Assembly: GCF_009882935.1 (NCBI RefSeq)
Contig: NZ_WTVA01000001.1
Location: forward strand, 634,238 to 698,237
DNA: 64,000 bases
Direction: 5' to 3'
From: Sneathiella chungangensis
Lineage (GTDB): Bacteria > Pseudomonadota > Alphaproteobacteria > Sneathiellales > Sneathiellaceae
Position numbers and translations under genes: made by a program. The notes beneath the pieces were generated by a model that worked only from the letters and a program-made list of their open reading frames with translations, was not told the origin of the DNA and ran no database searches. Positions 39,938 through 49,240 of this stretch are shown here, one piece after another; position 1 is the first letter of the stretch, and each line of letters opens with the position of its first letter.

Positions 39938-41113
39938 ATGAAAGAAGAAACAAAAATCGTCGTCGCGGGACGGCATCCGGAGGACAATTTCGGGATCGTC
40001 AACGCGCCGGTCTATCATGCCTCGACCGTTCTCTATCCGTCATTGGCGGAATTGCAGAAAACCCATGCCGCGCGCGCGGCCGGTGAACGGGTCGTTTCCT
40101 ATGGCCGCATCGGCACCCCCACCACCTGGTCGCTGGAGGATGCGGTGGCCGAGCTTGAGGGTGGATACCGCGCCCAGGTTTTCCCCTCCGGCCTTGCCGC
40201 CGTCTCCCATGCGATGCTGGCCTTCCTGAAGTCCGGCGACCATCTTCTCATGACCGACAGCGTCTATGGACCGAGCCGGATTTTCTGCGACAATGTGCTG
40301 TCCCGTTTCGGCATCGAGGTGACCTATTACGACCCGCTGATCGGGGCCGGGATCGCCGATCTGATCCGCCCCGAGACCCGCCTTGTCTATGTCGAGGCGC
40401 CGGGGTCGCAAACCTTCGAGATGCAGGATATCCCGGCCATCGCGGACGTAGCGCATGCAAGGGATGCGCGGGTGATGATGGACAATACCTGGGCCTCCCC
40501 CCTCTTCTTCAAACCCTTCGATCATGGCGTCGATATCTCGATCCAGGCGGGCACCAAATATATCGTCGGCCATTCCGATGTGATGCTCGGGATCGTCACC
40601 ACGACGAAGGACTGCTGGCCCGTCCTGCAGAAGGGTGCCAACATGATGGGGCAGACGGCGGGACCGGATGACGTCTATCTCGCCCAGCGCGGCATGCGCA
40701 CCCTGTCGGTGCGGCTGAAACAGCATATGGTCAACGCGATTGCCGTGGCCGAATGGCTGAAGGGCCGGCCGGAGGTTCATTCGGTGCTGCATCCGGCGCT
40801 GCCCGACGATCCGGGACATGCGATCTGGAAACGCGACTTCACCGGATCGTCCGGATTGTTCTCTATGCGACTTAAGGAGGTGTCGAAAGACGCGATCGCC
40901 GCCTTCCTCGACGACCTTGAGCTGTTCGGCATGGGCTACTCCTGGGGAGGATATGAGAGCCTGATCATTCTCGCCGACCCGACCAGCTATCGGACGGCGA
41001 CGACATGGGACAACACCAACCCGCTTCTCCGGCTGCATATCGGCCTTGAGGCGGTTGAGGACCTGATTGCTGATCTCGAGGCCGGGTTCAACCGCCTGAA
41101 TGCGGCAAAATAG
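39938..41113 (+). CDS. metC: Cystathionine beta-lyase
   Basis: PLP enzyme of 391 residues of the Cys/Met metabolism family that cleaves cystathionine to homocysteine. PLP Lys is in QAGTKYIVGHSDVMLG, and the substrate-binding tail has YSWGGYESLII, the pattern of MetC rather than MetB. RVVSYGRIGTPTTWSLEDAV is the phosphate-binding start. The ATG at 39938 (MKEETKIVV) is preferred; a TTG six codons earlier is in frame but poorly placed. No other methionine gene is adjacent. Confidence 0.9.
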   Translation: MKEETKIVVAGRHPEDNFGIVNAPVYHASTVLYPSLAELQKTHAARAAGERVVSYGRIGTPTTWSLEDAVAELEGGYRAQVFPSGLAAVSHAMLAFLKSGDHLLMTDSVYGPSRIFCDNVLSRFGIEVTYYDPLIGAGIADLIRPETRLVYVEAPGSQTFEMQDIPAIADVAHARDARVMMDNTWASPLFFKPFDHGVDISIQAGTKYIVGHSDVMLGIVTTTKDCWPVLQKGANMMGQTAGPDDVYLAQRGMRTLSVRLKQHMVNAIAVAEWLKGRPEVHSVLHPALPDDPGHAIWKRDFTGSSGLFSMRLKEVSKDAIAAFLDDLELFGMGYSWGGYESLIILADPTSYRTATTWDNTNPLLRLHIGLEAVEDLIADLEAGFNRLNAAK

Positions 41114-41167
41114 ATAAAATTTATCGAATCGGCGGACAGAGTCGATTGTTTGAGGTAAAAGTTTCGG

Positions 41168-41569
41168 ATGACCAGCGACATTCTCGACAAGATCAGTTTC
41201 GATTCGCACGGCCTCGTTCCCGCGATCGCCCAGCAGCATGACACCGGCGAGGTGCTGATGATGGCCTGGATGAATGCCGACGCCGTTCTCGAGACGCTGG
41301 AAACGGGACAGGTCTGCTACTGGTCGCGCTCGCGCCAGTCGCTCTGGCGCAAGGGGGAAACCTCCGGCCATGTGCAGCAGCTCGTCGATTTCCGCATCGA
41401 TTGCGACGGCGACACATTGCTCCTGCTTGTCGAGCAGACCGGCGTCGCCTGCCATACCGGCCGCCATAACTGCTTCTTCACCAGCATCCGGGACGGCAAG
41501 GCGGAGATCATCAGCGACGTCGAGATCTCCCCCGAAGCGATGTACGGGCAGAAGACACCGGGCCCATGA
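41168..41569 (+). CDS. hisI: Phosphoribosyl-AMP cyclohydrolase
   Basis: The 133-residue enzyme opens the adenine ring of phosphoribosyl-AMP, the third step of histidine synthesis. Signatures are VLMMAWMNADAV, CYWSRSRQSLWRKGETSGH, and the zinc cysteines in EQTGVACHTGRHNCFF. It is a stand-alone HisI without a fused HisE, as is usual in Alphaproteobacteria. Its stop overlaps the modB start by four bases, which is odd for a histidine gene and is discussed in the findings. Confidence 0.95.
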   Translation: MTSDILDKISFDSHGLVPAIAQQHDTGEVLMMAWMNADAVLETLETGQVCYWSRSRQSLWRKGETSGHVQQLVDFRIDCDGDTLLLLVEQTGVACHTGRHNCFFTSIRDGKAEIISDVEISPEAMYGQKTPGP

Positions 41570-42258
41570 CCATCTCACCGGCAGAGATCGAGGTTATCCT
41601 GCTGTCGCTGAAAGTCGCGATCTGGTGCGTCGCCGTGTCCTTCATCCCGGCGCTGCTGGTCGCCTGGCTCCTCGCCCGCCGCGACTTCTACGGCAAGACG
41701 CTGGTGACCGTCCTTGTCCATCTGCCGATTTTCCTGCCGCCCGTCGTCGTCGGCTATTTCCTGCTCGTCACCCTCGGCAACCGCGGCGTCATCGGCGGCT
41801 GGCTGCATGAGCAGTTCGGCATCTCGCTGATCTTCAACTGGAAGGGCGTCGTCGCGGCCACCGCGGTCATGGCCTTTCCCTTCATCGTCCGCGCCCTCCG
41901 CCAGGCGATCGAGGCGGTCGATAAGAATCTCGAGGTGGCGGCCCTGACCCTCGGCCGCTCGCCGCTCATGGTCTTCCTCACCATCACGCTGCCGCTGATT
42001 GCGCCGGGCATCCTCGCCGGGATTACCCTGGGATTCGCCAAGGCGCTCGGCGAGTTCGGCGCGACCATCACCTTCGTCGCCAATATCCCGGGCGAGACGC
42101 AGACGCTGCCGCTCGCCATCTTCACGCTGCTGCAGACGCCGGATGCGGAAAGCGCGCTCTGGCGCCTCGTCATCGTCTCGGTTCTTCTCGCCTTCGCCGC
42201 CATCGCGCTCTCTGAATGGCTGGCCCGCCGCTCCCAGGCGCGGCTGGGAGGGCGCTGA
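41566..42258 (+). CDS. modB: Molybdate ABC transporter permease
   Basis: The 230-residue membrane protein has five to six helices. EVAALTLGRSPLMVFLTITL followed by PLIAPGILAGITLGFAKALGEFG is the coupling loop and following helix, diagnostic of ModB; GEFGATITFVANIPGETQT is its conserved end. It forms the molybdate channel with ModC. Its start overlaps hisI (ATGA) and its stop overlaps modC (TGATG), so the three genes are translationally coupled. Confidence 0.93.
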   Translation: MTISPAEIEVILLSLKVAIWCVAVSFIPALLVAWLLARRDFYGKTLVTVLVHLPIFLPPVVVGYFLLVTLGNRGVIGGWLHEQFGISLIFNWKGVVAATAVMAFPFIVRALRQAIEAVDKNLEVAALTLGRSPLMVFLTITLPLIAPGILAGITLGFAKALGEFGATITFVANIPGETQTLPLAIFTLLQTPDAESALWRLVIVSVLLAFAAIALSEWLARRSQARLGGR

Positions 42259-43328
42259 TGCTCGATATCCGGCTCAGGAAACAGCTGGGGGACTTCACCC
42301 TCGACGTCGCCTTCACCGCCGAAAGCGGGCTGACCGCGCTGTTCGGCCCCTCCGGCGCGGGAAAGACCCTGATCGCGCAGATGATTGCCGGGCTCCTCCC
42401 CCCGGACGAGGGGCATGTCCGCATCGGCGAGCGCCTGTTGTTCGACAGCGAGAAGAAAATCAACATCCCCGTGCAGCGGCGCAATATCGGCTTCGTCTTC
42501 CAGGAACATCGCCTGTTCCCGCATTATACCGTGCGCGGCAACCTCGACTATGGGAAGGGACGGCCGCGCAAGGCGGGCAGGATCCCGTTCCAGCGCGTCG
42601 TCGACATCCTCGGGATCGGCGATCTGCTGGGCCGCAAGCCGGCCTCGCTCTCGGGTGGGGAGCGCCAGCGCGTCGCCATTGGCCGCGCTGTCCTCAGCAA
42701 TCCGGGCATGCTGATCATGGATGAGCCGCTGTCCAGCCTCGACGAGGGGCGCAAAAGCGAAATCCTGCCGCTGATCGAGGAGCTGAAATCCGAGTTCAAT
42801 ATCACGACGCTCTATATCTCCCATTCGATCGGGGAGATCACCCGCCTCGCCGATACGCTGCTGCTGCTCGACAAGGGGGAGATGAAGGCGACGGGCCAGA
42901 CGGCGGATATCTTCAGCCGTCTCTATCTGATGCCCTATGCGGGCGGCCCCGAAGCCGGAACACTGGTCGAGGCGACGGTCGCCGATTACGACCGCAGCCA
43001 TCATATGCTGATCCTCGATACGCCGGGCGGCGGGCGGCTCTATCTTATCGGCGATGAGAAGGAGGTCGGCACGCCGATGCGCCTGCGCATCCGGGCCAGC
43101 GACGTCGCCATCTCGCTCAAGAAACCGGCCGGCCTCTCCATCCTCAACCGCTTCAAGGGGGAAGTTGCCGACAATTGCGCCGGCGCGCCGGGGATGGAGG
43201 AACTGCTGCTCGACGTCGGCTTTCCGCTGGCCGCGCGCATCACCCGCAAATCCTTCGAGGAAATGGGTCTGAGGAAGGGAACGCCGGTCTGGGCGCTGGT
43301 GAAAGCCGTGACGATCAGCCGATCCTGA
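42258..43328 (+). CDS. modC: Molybdate ABC transporter ATP-binding protein
   Basis: ATPase of 356 residues. The Walker A is GPSGAGKT, the signature LSGGERQRVAIGRAV and the Walker B MLIMDEPLSSLD. The C-terminal 130 residues hold a TOBE/Mop-type regulatory domain (TPMRLRIRASDVAISLKKP). It drives molybdate uptake for molybdenum-cofactor enzymes. The ATG at 42258 sits inside the modB stop. The usual modA gene for the binding protein is not upstream. Confidence 0.93.
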   Translation: MLDIRLRKQLGDFTLDVAFTAESGLTALFGPSGAGKTLIAQMIAGLLPPDEGHVRIGERLLFDSEKKINIPVQRRNIGFVFQEHRLFPHYTVRGNLDYGKGRPRKAGRIPFQRVVDILGIGDLLGRKPASLSGGERQRVAIGRAVLSNPGMLIMDEPLSSLDEGRKSEILPLIEELKSEFNITTLYISHSIGEITRLADTLLLLDKGEMKATGQTADIFSRLYLMPYAGGPEAGTLVEATVADYDRSHHMLILDTPGGGRLYLIGDEKEVGTPMRLRIRASDVAISLKKPAGLSILNRFKGEVADNCAGAPGMEELLLDVGFPLAARITRKSFEEMGLRKGTPVWALVKAVTISRS

Positions 43329-43335
43329 CCCCGCT

Positions 43336-44037
43336 CTAGCGCCCGCTCTGCCCCGATGTCATGGCGAGCGTCTTGATATAATCCTCGATCGCCGCCTTGT
43401 CCTTGAGATAGAGCGTCTTTCCCTTTTTCAGCACCATGCCTTCGTGGGACAGCTGCCCCAGCACCCGGGCGACGGTCTCGCGCATTGTCGAGACACGGCT
43501 CGCGATCACGCTCTGGGTCGGCATCGGATAAATCAGCCAGCTGCCCGCCGTCACCGGATCCGGTTCGGCCATGCGCAGAAGTTCCTGGCAGACCCGCTGC
43601 ACCGCACCGAGGGTCGAGAGATCGAGGATGCGATCGTCGTTGATTCGGATGATCCGCACCAGCCGTTGCAGCACCGACATCATGATCGGCGGGTTCTGCA
43701 GCAGCAGCTCCTGGAACAGCTCTGGGCTGAGGCTGGCCAGCAGGCAGCGCGTATTCGCCACCACATTGGCCGAACGCGCATGCCCGTCGATCGCCGACAG
43801 TTCGCCGAAATACTGCCCCTCCCCGACGGTGGCGTAGGTCACCTCGCGGCCCGAGACGCCGTAATTGACGATATTGACGCTGCCGTTCACCACGAAATAC
43901 ATATCGCGGCTGTCGGTGGAGCGTTCGAGAATCTGTTCATGCGCGCCGAATGTCCGCCAGACGCATTTCGCCGCGATGGCCGCCCGCTCCTGCGCCGACA
44001 GCCCCTTCAGCAATTCGATATTGTCGAGATTTTGCAT
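43336..44037 (-). CDS. Crp/Fnr-family transcriptional regulator
   Basis: The 233-residue protein has an N-terminal cyclic-nucleotide-binding-like beta roll (GEGQYFGELSAIDGHARSAN) and a C-terminal winged helix (TQSVIASRVSTMRETVARVL). It lacks the four N-terminal Cys of Fnr, so it is not an iron-sulfur oxygen sensor. The exact phosphate-binding pocket (GELSAIDGHARSA in place of GELAL...RAA) is only partly conserved, so the ligand is uncertain. It converges on modC with seven bases between stops. The ATG at 44037 has a GGGGGA just upstream. Confidence 0.88.
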   Translation of the reverse strand: MQNLDNIELLKGLSAQERAAIAAKCVWRTFGAHEQILERSTDSRDMYFVVNGSVNIVNYGVSGREVTYATVGEGQYFGELSAIDGHARSANVVANTRCLLASLSPELFQELLLQNPPIMMSVLQRLVRIIRINDDRILDLSTLGAVQRVCQELLRMAEPDPVTAGSWLIYPMPTQSVIASRVSTMRETVARVLGQLSHEGMVLKKGKTLYLKDKAAIEDYIKTLAMTSGQSGR

Positions 44038-44130
44038 ATCCCCCGGACCCCAGTCCCCCTTGTCCCCCAAGACCGATGCAGACTATAAAGGATAAAATTG
44101 AAAATCAAAACAGTAAGCTAAGGGTGGAAT

Positions 44131-45489
44131 TTGGCGGAGACAATCTGGATCAGGGAGCCGCTGGCCTCACTCAACGCCGCCGCGGCCGGCGGGGTCGTCA
44201 TCCGCGGGCAGCGGATCGCGGAGCTGGTGCCCAAGGGCGGCCGGCCGACGTTCGCCGAGGGCGAGAAACCGGTGATCTTCGATGCCTCGCGCCATGTGCT
44301 GCTTCCCGGCCTGATCAATACCCATCATCATTTCTACCAGACCCTGACCCGCGCCTGCCCCGCCGCGCTCAACAAGCCGCTGTTTCCCTGGCTGCAGGCG
44401 CTCTATCCGGTCTGGGCGCGGCTGGATGAGGAGATGATGGCCGCCGCCTCCCGCCTCGCGCTCGCGGAACTTCTCCTCTCGGGCTGCACCACTGCCGCCG
44501 ATCATCATTACCTGTTCCCGGAAAAGCTGCTCGATGCCATCGACATCCAGGTGGCGGAGGCGGCGTCCCTCGGCGTCCGGGTGCATCTCACCCGCGGTTC
44601 CATGAGCCTGGGCGAGGATCAGGGTGGCCTGCCGCCGCAATCGACGGTGCAGGAGGAGGACGTCATCCTGGCCGACAGTAAGCGGCTGATCACCCGCTAT
44701 CACGATGCAAAACCGGGCGCGATGACGCAGATCGCGCTCGCCCCCTGCTCCCCCTTCTCGGTCAGCACGGATTTGATGGCAGAGTCCGCCCGCCTCGCCC
44801 GCGTCCACGACGTGCGGCTGCATACCCATCTCGCCGAAACCCATGACGAGACGGCCTTTTGCGAGAAGATGTTCGGCCTGCGCCCCGTCGATTATCTCGA
44901 GAAGGTCGGCTGGCTGGCGGATGACGTCTGGCTCGCCCATGGCATCCATTTCAACGATGCGGAAATTGCGCGGCTCGGGCGCGCCGGGGTCGGCATCACT
45001 CATTGCCCGTCGTCGAACATGATTCTCTCGTCGGGCATCGCCCGCACGCTGGAGCTGGAGCGGGCCGGATCGCCGGTCGGCCTCGGCGTCGACGGCTCCG
45101 CCTCCAACGATGGCTCGAACATGATCCAGGAAGTGCGGCAGGCGCTGCTCCTGCAACGGCTGCGCTATCCGGCGGGCGAGGTCACGCACCAGGCCGCCTA
45201 CCGCTGGGCGACGGAAGGCTCCGCCCGCTGCCTCGGCCGCGACGATATCGGACGGCTCGAGGTCGGGATGCAGGCCGATCTCGCCCTTTTCCGCCTTGAC
45301 GAGCCGCGCTTCTCCGGCGCCGGCGATCCGCTGGCCGCCCTGCTCCTCTGCGGGGCGAGCCGCGCCGATCATGTGATGGTGGCCGGGCAATGGCGGGTAA
45401 CGGGCGGCGAAATTCCCGGCCTCGACCTTGCCGCCCTGATGGCGCATCACCAGTCGCTCGGCGATAAATTGCAGGCGGGGGCCGCATGA
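44131..45489 (+). CDS. 8-oxoguanine deaminase
   Basis: Amidohydrolase of 452 residues that converts 8-oxoguanine to urate. The metal-binding HxH is His65/His67 in GLINTHHHFYQTLTRACP, and the pattern HHHFYQTLTRA is typical of this enzyme. Further ligands are in RLHTHLAETHDE and VGLGVDGSASNDG (metal Asp). The start codon is TTG with AGGGTGG about seven bases upstream; no ATG gives the right N-terminus. Its stop overlaps the PaaX-type regulator gene by four bases. Confidence 0.88.
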   Translation: MAETIWIREPLASLNAAAAGGVVIRGQRIAELVPKGGRPTFAEGEKPVIFDASRHVLLPGLINTHHHFYQTLTRACPAALNKPLFPWLQALYPVWARLDEEMMAAASRLALAELLLSGCTTAADHHYLFPEKLLDAIDIQVAEAASLGVRVHLTRGSMSLGEDQGGLPPQSTVQEEDVILADSKRLITRYHDAKPGAMTQIALAPCSPFSVSTDLMAESARLARVHDVRLHTHLAETHDETAFCEKMFGLRPVDYLEKVGWLADDVWLAHGIHFNDAEIARLGRAGVGITHCPSSNMILSSGIARTLELERAGSPVGLGVDGSASNDGSNMIQEVRQALLLQRLRYPAGEVTHQAAYRWATEGSARCLGRDDIGRLEVGMQADLALFRLDEPRFSGAGDPLAALLLCGASRADHVMVAGQWRVTGGEIPGLDLAALMAHHQSLGDKLQAGAA

Positions 45490-46418
45490 CCAGGCCGACG
45501 AAAGCCGATCCGTCCCTCGCCGCGCTGTTCAAAAAGCTCGACCTCAAGGCGAAATCGCTGCTCGTCACCGTCTGGGGCGATTGCGTCTCGCCGCATGGCG
45601 GCACCGTCTGGCTCGGCAGTCTGATCACGCTGGTCGAGCCGCTCGGCCTCAACGAGCGGGTGGTCCGCACCGCAGTCTTCCGCCTGCAGAAGGAAGGACT
45701 GCTGTCCTCCAAACAGATCGGCCGCAAAAGCTTCTACAGCCTGACCCGGACCGGACAGCACCGCTTCGCCGAGGCGACGACGCGCATCTATGCCGCCGGG
45801 GACATTCCGTGGAATGGAAAATGGCTCTTCCTGTTCGTCGCCCGCCGCGACCTTGCGGATGCCGACCGGCGCAAGCTGGAGACGGAGCTCGGCTGGCTCG
45901 GCTTCGGCGATCTCGGCGCGGGCATCCATGCCCATCCGACGGCGACGGCGGCGAGTGTCGAGACGCTGCTCACCGATCTCGACCTCACGGGCAAGGTGAC
46001 CCTGCTGAGCGCCGAGGGGCCCGGCGATACCCCGTTCGACAGCCCGAATATTCTTGTCGCCAAGGGCTGGAACCTCAAGCATCTGGAGGCCGACTACGCC
46101 CGTTTCATCCGGCATTTCGGCAAGTTCGCGGCCGCCGGCGGCGGCGGTGGCGCCTGGGATGAAAAAAAATGTTTTATTATTCGCAGTCTCTTGGTGCATG
46201 ATTACCGCAGGGTCCTGCTCAGGGACCCGATGCTGCCGGCGGAACTGCTGCCGGAGGGATGGAACGGCAACGAGGCGCGGAGCCTGTTCCGGGACATCTA
46301 CGGCCAGGTCTGGGAGGGCGCCGAACAGCATCTGATGCGCGTACTTGAGAATGCAAACGGGAAGCTGCCTCCCGCTTCGGAGGAATTTAACGCCCGCTTC
46401 GGCGGCCTGAAACGGTAA
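45486..46418 (+). CDS. PaaX-family transcriptional regulator
   Basis: The 310-residue protein has an N-terminal winged helix (SLITLVEPLGLNERVVRTAV then FRLQKEGLLSSKQIGRKSFY) and a C-terminal PaaX domain (RRDLADADRRKLETELGWLG). Classic PaaX represses phenylacetate degradation genes in response to phenylacetyl-CoA. Here no paa gene is nearby, and it is coupled to the 8-oxoguanine deaminase, so it may control that operon. The ATG overlaps the upstream stop. Confidence 0.87.
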   Translation: MTRPTKADPSLAALFKKLDLKAKSLLVTVWGDCVSPHGGTVWLGSLITLVEPLGLNERVVRTAVFRLQKEGLLSSKQIGRKSFYSLTRTGQHRFAEATTRIYAAGDIPWNGKWLFLFVARRDLADADRRKLETELGWLGFGDLGAGIHAHPTATAASVETLLTDLDLTGKVTLLSAEGPGDTPFDSPNILVAKGWNLKHLEADYARFIRHFGKFAAAGGGGGAWDEKKCFIIRSLLVHDYRRVLLRDPMLPAELLPEGWNGNEARSLFRDIYGQVWEGAEQHLMRVLENANGKLPPASEEFNARFGGLKR

Positions 46419-46435
46419 CAAAAAGAGTTAAAAAA

Positions 46436-47749
46436 ATGGCAGGGTTGAAGATCTGTATTGTCGGCTCCGGGCCGGCGGGAATGTATACGGCGGGCGCCAT
46501 CGTCAAGAAAAGCCCCGAAAGTCAGATAGATATCATCGACAAGCTGGCGACGCCTTACGGCCTGGTCCGCGCCGGGGTGGCGCCGGATCACCAGACGACG
46601 AAAAACGTCACCCGCGCCTATGACAAGGTGATGGAGAATGACAATGTCCGCTTCGTCGGCAATATCGGCCTGGGCAGCGATATCCCGCTCGCCAAGTTGC
46701 GCGAGATTTACGATATCGTCGTCATCGCCACCGGCACGCCGAAGGACCGTAGCCTCGGCATCCCCGGGGAGGACAAGGACGGCGTCTTCGGCGCGCAGAC
46801 CTTCGTCTACTGGTATAACGGCCATCCGGAATTTGCCGACGCCGTGCCCAACCTCGATATCGAGACGGCGGCGGTGATCGGCAACGGCAATGTCGCCCTC
46901 GACGTGGCGCGCATCCTGATGCGGACGGCGGATGAAATGGCCGCCTCCGACCTCGCCGACCATGCCGCGGCGGAGATTTTCAAGAGCCCCCTCAAGTCCG
47001 TGCATGTGGTCGGGCGGCGGGCGCCGGAGAATGCGCAGTTTTCCTCCAAGGAGCTCAGCGAATTCGCCGAACTTATTTCCGCCAAACCCTATACCGACAA
47101 GACCCTCCTGCCCGACGAATTCACCTCCGAGGACAAGAAGGAGGAGCGCGTCGTCAACACCAATCTCGACCTGCTCCGGAGTTTCGAGCATATCACGCCC
47201 GGCGTGAAGGACCGCGCGATCTATCTCGATTTCCTGGCAAGCCCCGTCGAGATTCTCGGAGGCGACGCCATCACCGGCGTCCGCTTCGAGCGTAACAAGA
47301 TCGTCGATGGCAAGGCCGTCGGCACCGGCGAGACCTACGAGATCGCCTGCCAGCTTCTCGTCTCCTGCATCGGATACGAGATGGGCATCCTCGAGGGGCT
47401 GCCCGTCGAGAAGGGCATCGTCCGCAATGACGAGGGGCGCGTCGCCGAGGGGCTCTATGTGGTCGGCTGGGCCAAGCGCGGACCCTCGGGCACCATCGGC
47501 ACCAACCGCATCGACAGCCAGAATGTCGTCGAGCGGATGATGGAGGATTTCGCGGGCGGCGGCGATCCGGCGAAGGCGGGTCCGGCGGGCCTCGATGCCT
47601 GGTGCCGGGAGAAGGATATCCACGCCGTCTCCTTCGAGGACTGGAAGAAGATCGATGCCGCGGAAGTCGCCCGCGCCGGCGAAAAATCTCCGCGGAGGAA
47701 ATTTGTCCGCACCCGTGATATGCTCTCTGTCGTAAAGGAACAAGGATAG
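46436..47749 (+). CDS. Ferredoxin-NADP+ reductase, adrenodoxin-reductase type
   Basis: Flavoprotein of 437 residues. FAD motif GSGPAGMYTAG is at 9-19, NADP motif GNGNVALDVARIL about 145-157, and the C-terminal FAD contact GWAKRGPSGTIGTNR. This is the FprA/adrenodoxin-reductase family, distinct from the shorter plant-type FNR. It moves electrons between NADPH and a [2Fe-2S] ferredoxin. A matching adrenodoxin-like ferredoxin gene is 1.5 kb away on the opposite strand. The ATG follows AAAGAG. Confidence 0.9.
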   Translation: MAGLKICIVGSGPAGMYTAGAIVKKSPESQIDIIDKLATPYGLVRAGVAPDHQTTKNVTRAYDKVMENDNVRFVGNIGLGSDIPLAKLREIYDIVVIATGTPKDRSLGIPGEDKDGVFGAQTFVYWYNGHPEFADAVPNLDIETAAVIGNGNVALDVARILMRTADEMAASDLADHAAAEIFKSPLKSVHVVGRRAPENAQFSSKELSEFAELISAKPYTDKTLLPDEFTSEDKKEERVVNTNLDLLRSFEHITPGVKDRAIYLDFLASPVEILGGDAITGVRFERNKIVDGKAVGTGETYEIACQLLVSCIGYEMGILEGLPVEKGIVRNDEGRVAEGLYVVGWAKRGPSGTIGTNRIDSQNVVERMMEDFAGGGDPAKAGPAGLDAWCREKDIHAVSFEDWKKIDAAEVARAGEKSPRRKFVRTRDMLSVVKEQG

Positions 47750-47751
47750 CC

Positions 47752-48561
47752 ATGCTGATTGCGCAGCTCAGCGATTGCCATATTGCGACCGCCGATGACG
47801 AATTTGCCAAACTCTATCGTCCCGCCGAGAAGCTGGTCGAGGCGGCGCGGCATGTGAACAGCAGCGTCAACCGGCCCGATCTGGTGTTCCTGACGGGCGA
47901 TCTCGTGAATTCCGCGAAGCGCAAGGAATATGACGTCCTGAAAGAGATCCTGCCCGAATTCAAGATGCCGGTCTATCTGCTGCCCGGCAATCATGATGAC
48001 TGCGCCCTCCTGCGCGCGCAATTTCCCGATCATGACTATCTGCCGAAAAGCGGGGATCTTTGCTATGCCGTCGATGGCTGGCCGCTGAAATTCATCTGTC
48101 TCGACACCAACCTGCATGGCAAGCCGCAAGGGTTCCTCGGCGAGGAGCAGCTCGCCTGGCTGGACCGCGAACTGGCGGTGGAGACGACGCGGCCGGTCGT
48201 CATCTTCATGCATCACCCGCCGTTCAGGACCGGGCTGGTCAGCATGGACGAGATGGGCCTCCTCGACCGGGCGGCCTTCGCCGAGGTGATTGACCGCCAT
48301 GATCATATCGAGCGGATCCTCTGCGGCCATCTGCACCGCGCCATCCAGAAGCTGGTCGGCGGCGCGCTCGCCCAGTGCTGCCCCTCCACCTCGCATCAGG
48401 TCCGCCTGCTGCTCGGCGAGAAGAACGAGCTCGGCACGGCGTTCGAGCCGCCGGAATATCTCCTGCATTACTGGACCGAGACGGACGGCCTCGTCACCCA
48501 CAGCGACTATGTGAAGGACTACAAGATCGCCTGGACCCTCAAGGACGGCGTCGTCTCGTAG
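47752..48561 (+). CDS. Metallophosphodiesterase, CpdA-like
   Basis: The 269-residue calcineurin-like hydrolase has all metal-binding blocks: QLSDCHI, FLTGDLVNS, LPGNHDD, HHPPFRTG and CGHLHRA. This layout is that of cAMP phosphodiesterase CpdA and related enzymes, although the exact substrate is not known. The first block has Cys rather than the usual Thr (SDCHI for SDTHL). It begins two bases after the reductase stop and is probably cotranscribed. Confidence 0.87.
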   Translation: MLIAQLSDCHIATADDEFAKLYRPAEKLVEAARHVNSSVNRPDLVFLTGDLVNSAKRKEYDVLKEILPEFKMPVYLLPGNHDDCALLRAQFPDHDYLPKSGDLCYAVDGWPLKFICLDTNLHGKPQGFLGEEQLAWLDRELAVETTRPVVIFMHHPPFRTGLVSMDEMGLLDRAAFAEVIDRHDHIERILCGHLHRAIQKLVGGALAQCCPSTSHQVRLLLGEKNELGTAFEPPEYLLHYWTETDGLVTHSDYVKDYKIAWTLKDGVVS

Positions 48562-48565
48562 GAAG

Positions 48566-48582
48566 CCGCGCCTAGAGCGCGG
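48566..48582. terminator. Weak inverted repeat between convergent genes
   Basis: CCGCGC and GCGCGG around a five-base loop overlap the tenA stop codon, without a T tract. It may slow both polymerases but is not a classic terminator. Confidence 0.3.
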
Positions 48583-49240
48583 TGAGGCCCATCTGCCAGA
48601 AATCCGCTTCCAGCTTTGTCGCGGTGGCGAAGGTTTTGGAGAGGTCGGGAAAGCGGGCCTCGGTAAATCGTTTGACCGCCAGCGCGTCGATCTCCGCCGC
48701 CATGTCGGCAACCAGCTGCTGATAGTCATCGCCCGCATACATCTCGATCCAGGTGATATAGGGATTGCCCTCGATCTTCGTCTCGCGCGATTTGGCGAGC
48801 CGCGCCCCGATCTCCCCGTAGCCGATGGCGCAGGGGCTAAGCGCGACCATGAGGTCGAGCAGGTCGCCCGCCATGCCACGCTCCAGCACGAAACGGGTAT
48901 AGGCGATATTTTCCGGCGCTTCCTCAAGGCTTTCCAGCTCCGACGCGGCAATGCCCCAGTCGGCGCAATAGCCCACATGCAGCTCCATCTCCATCTCGAG
49001 AATGGCCTTCACCCCGGCCAGCGCCGAGCGCATTTCGGCGAGATTGTCGGCCTTGTAGATGGCGAGCGCATAGGCCCGCGCGAACTGGATCAGGAAGAGA
49101 TAGTCCTGCTTGAGATAATATTGAAAGGCAGCCTCGGGAAGGTCCCCCGTTTGCAGGCCCGCGACAAATTCATGACGGGTATAGGCGTCCCAGACCGGCC
49201 GGTTATCGGCCTTCAGACGTTCGAAAAGCCCCGCGGCCAT
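48572..49240 (-). CDS. tenA: Thiaminase II/TenA family protein
   Basis: Helical protein of 222 residues. The catalytic Cys137 lies in ALSPCAIGYGEIG and a Glu in ITWIEMYAGDDYQ, both characteristic of TenA, which hydrolyses aminopyrimidine products of thiamine breakdown for salvage. Its ATG shares one base with the ferredoxin stop (TGATG), so the two are coupled. No TPP riboswitch is present, unlike many thiamine genes. It converges on the phosphodiesterase gene. Confidence 0.88.
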   Translation of the reverse strand: MAAGLFERLKADNRPVWDAYTRHEFVAGLQTGDLPEAAFQYYLKQDYLFLIQFARAYALAIYKADNLAEMRSALAGVKAILEMEMELHVGYCADWGIAASELESLEEAPENIAYTRFVLERGMAGDLLDLMVALSPCAIGYGEIGARLAKSRETKIEGNPYITWIEMYAGDDYQQLVADMAAEIDALAVKRFTEARFPDLSKTFATATKLEADFWQMGLTAL

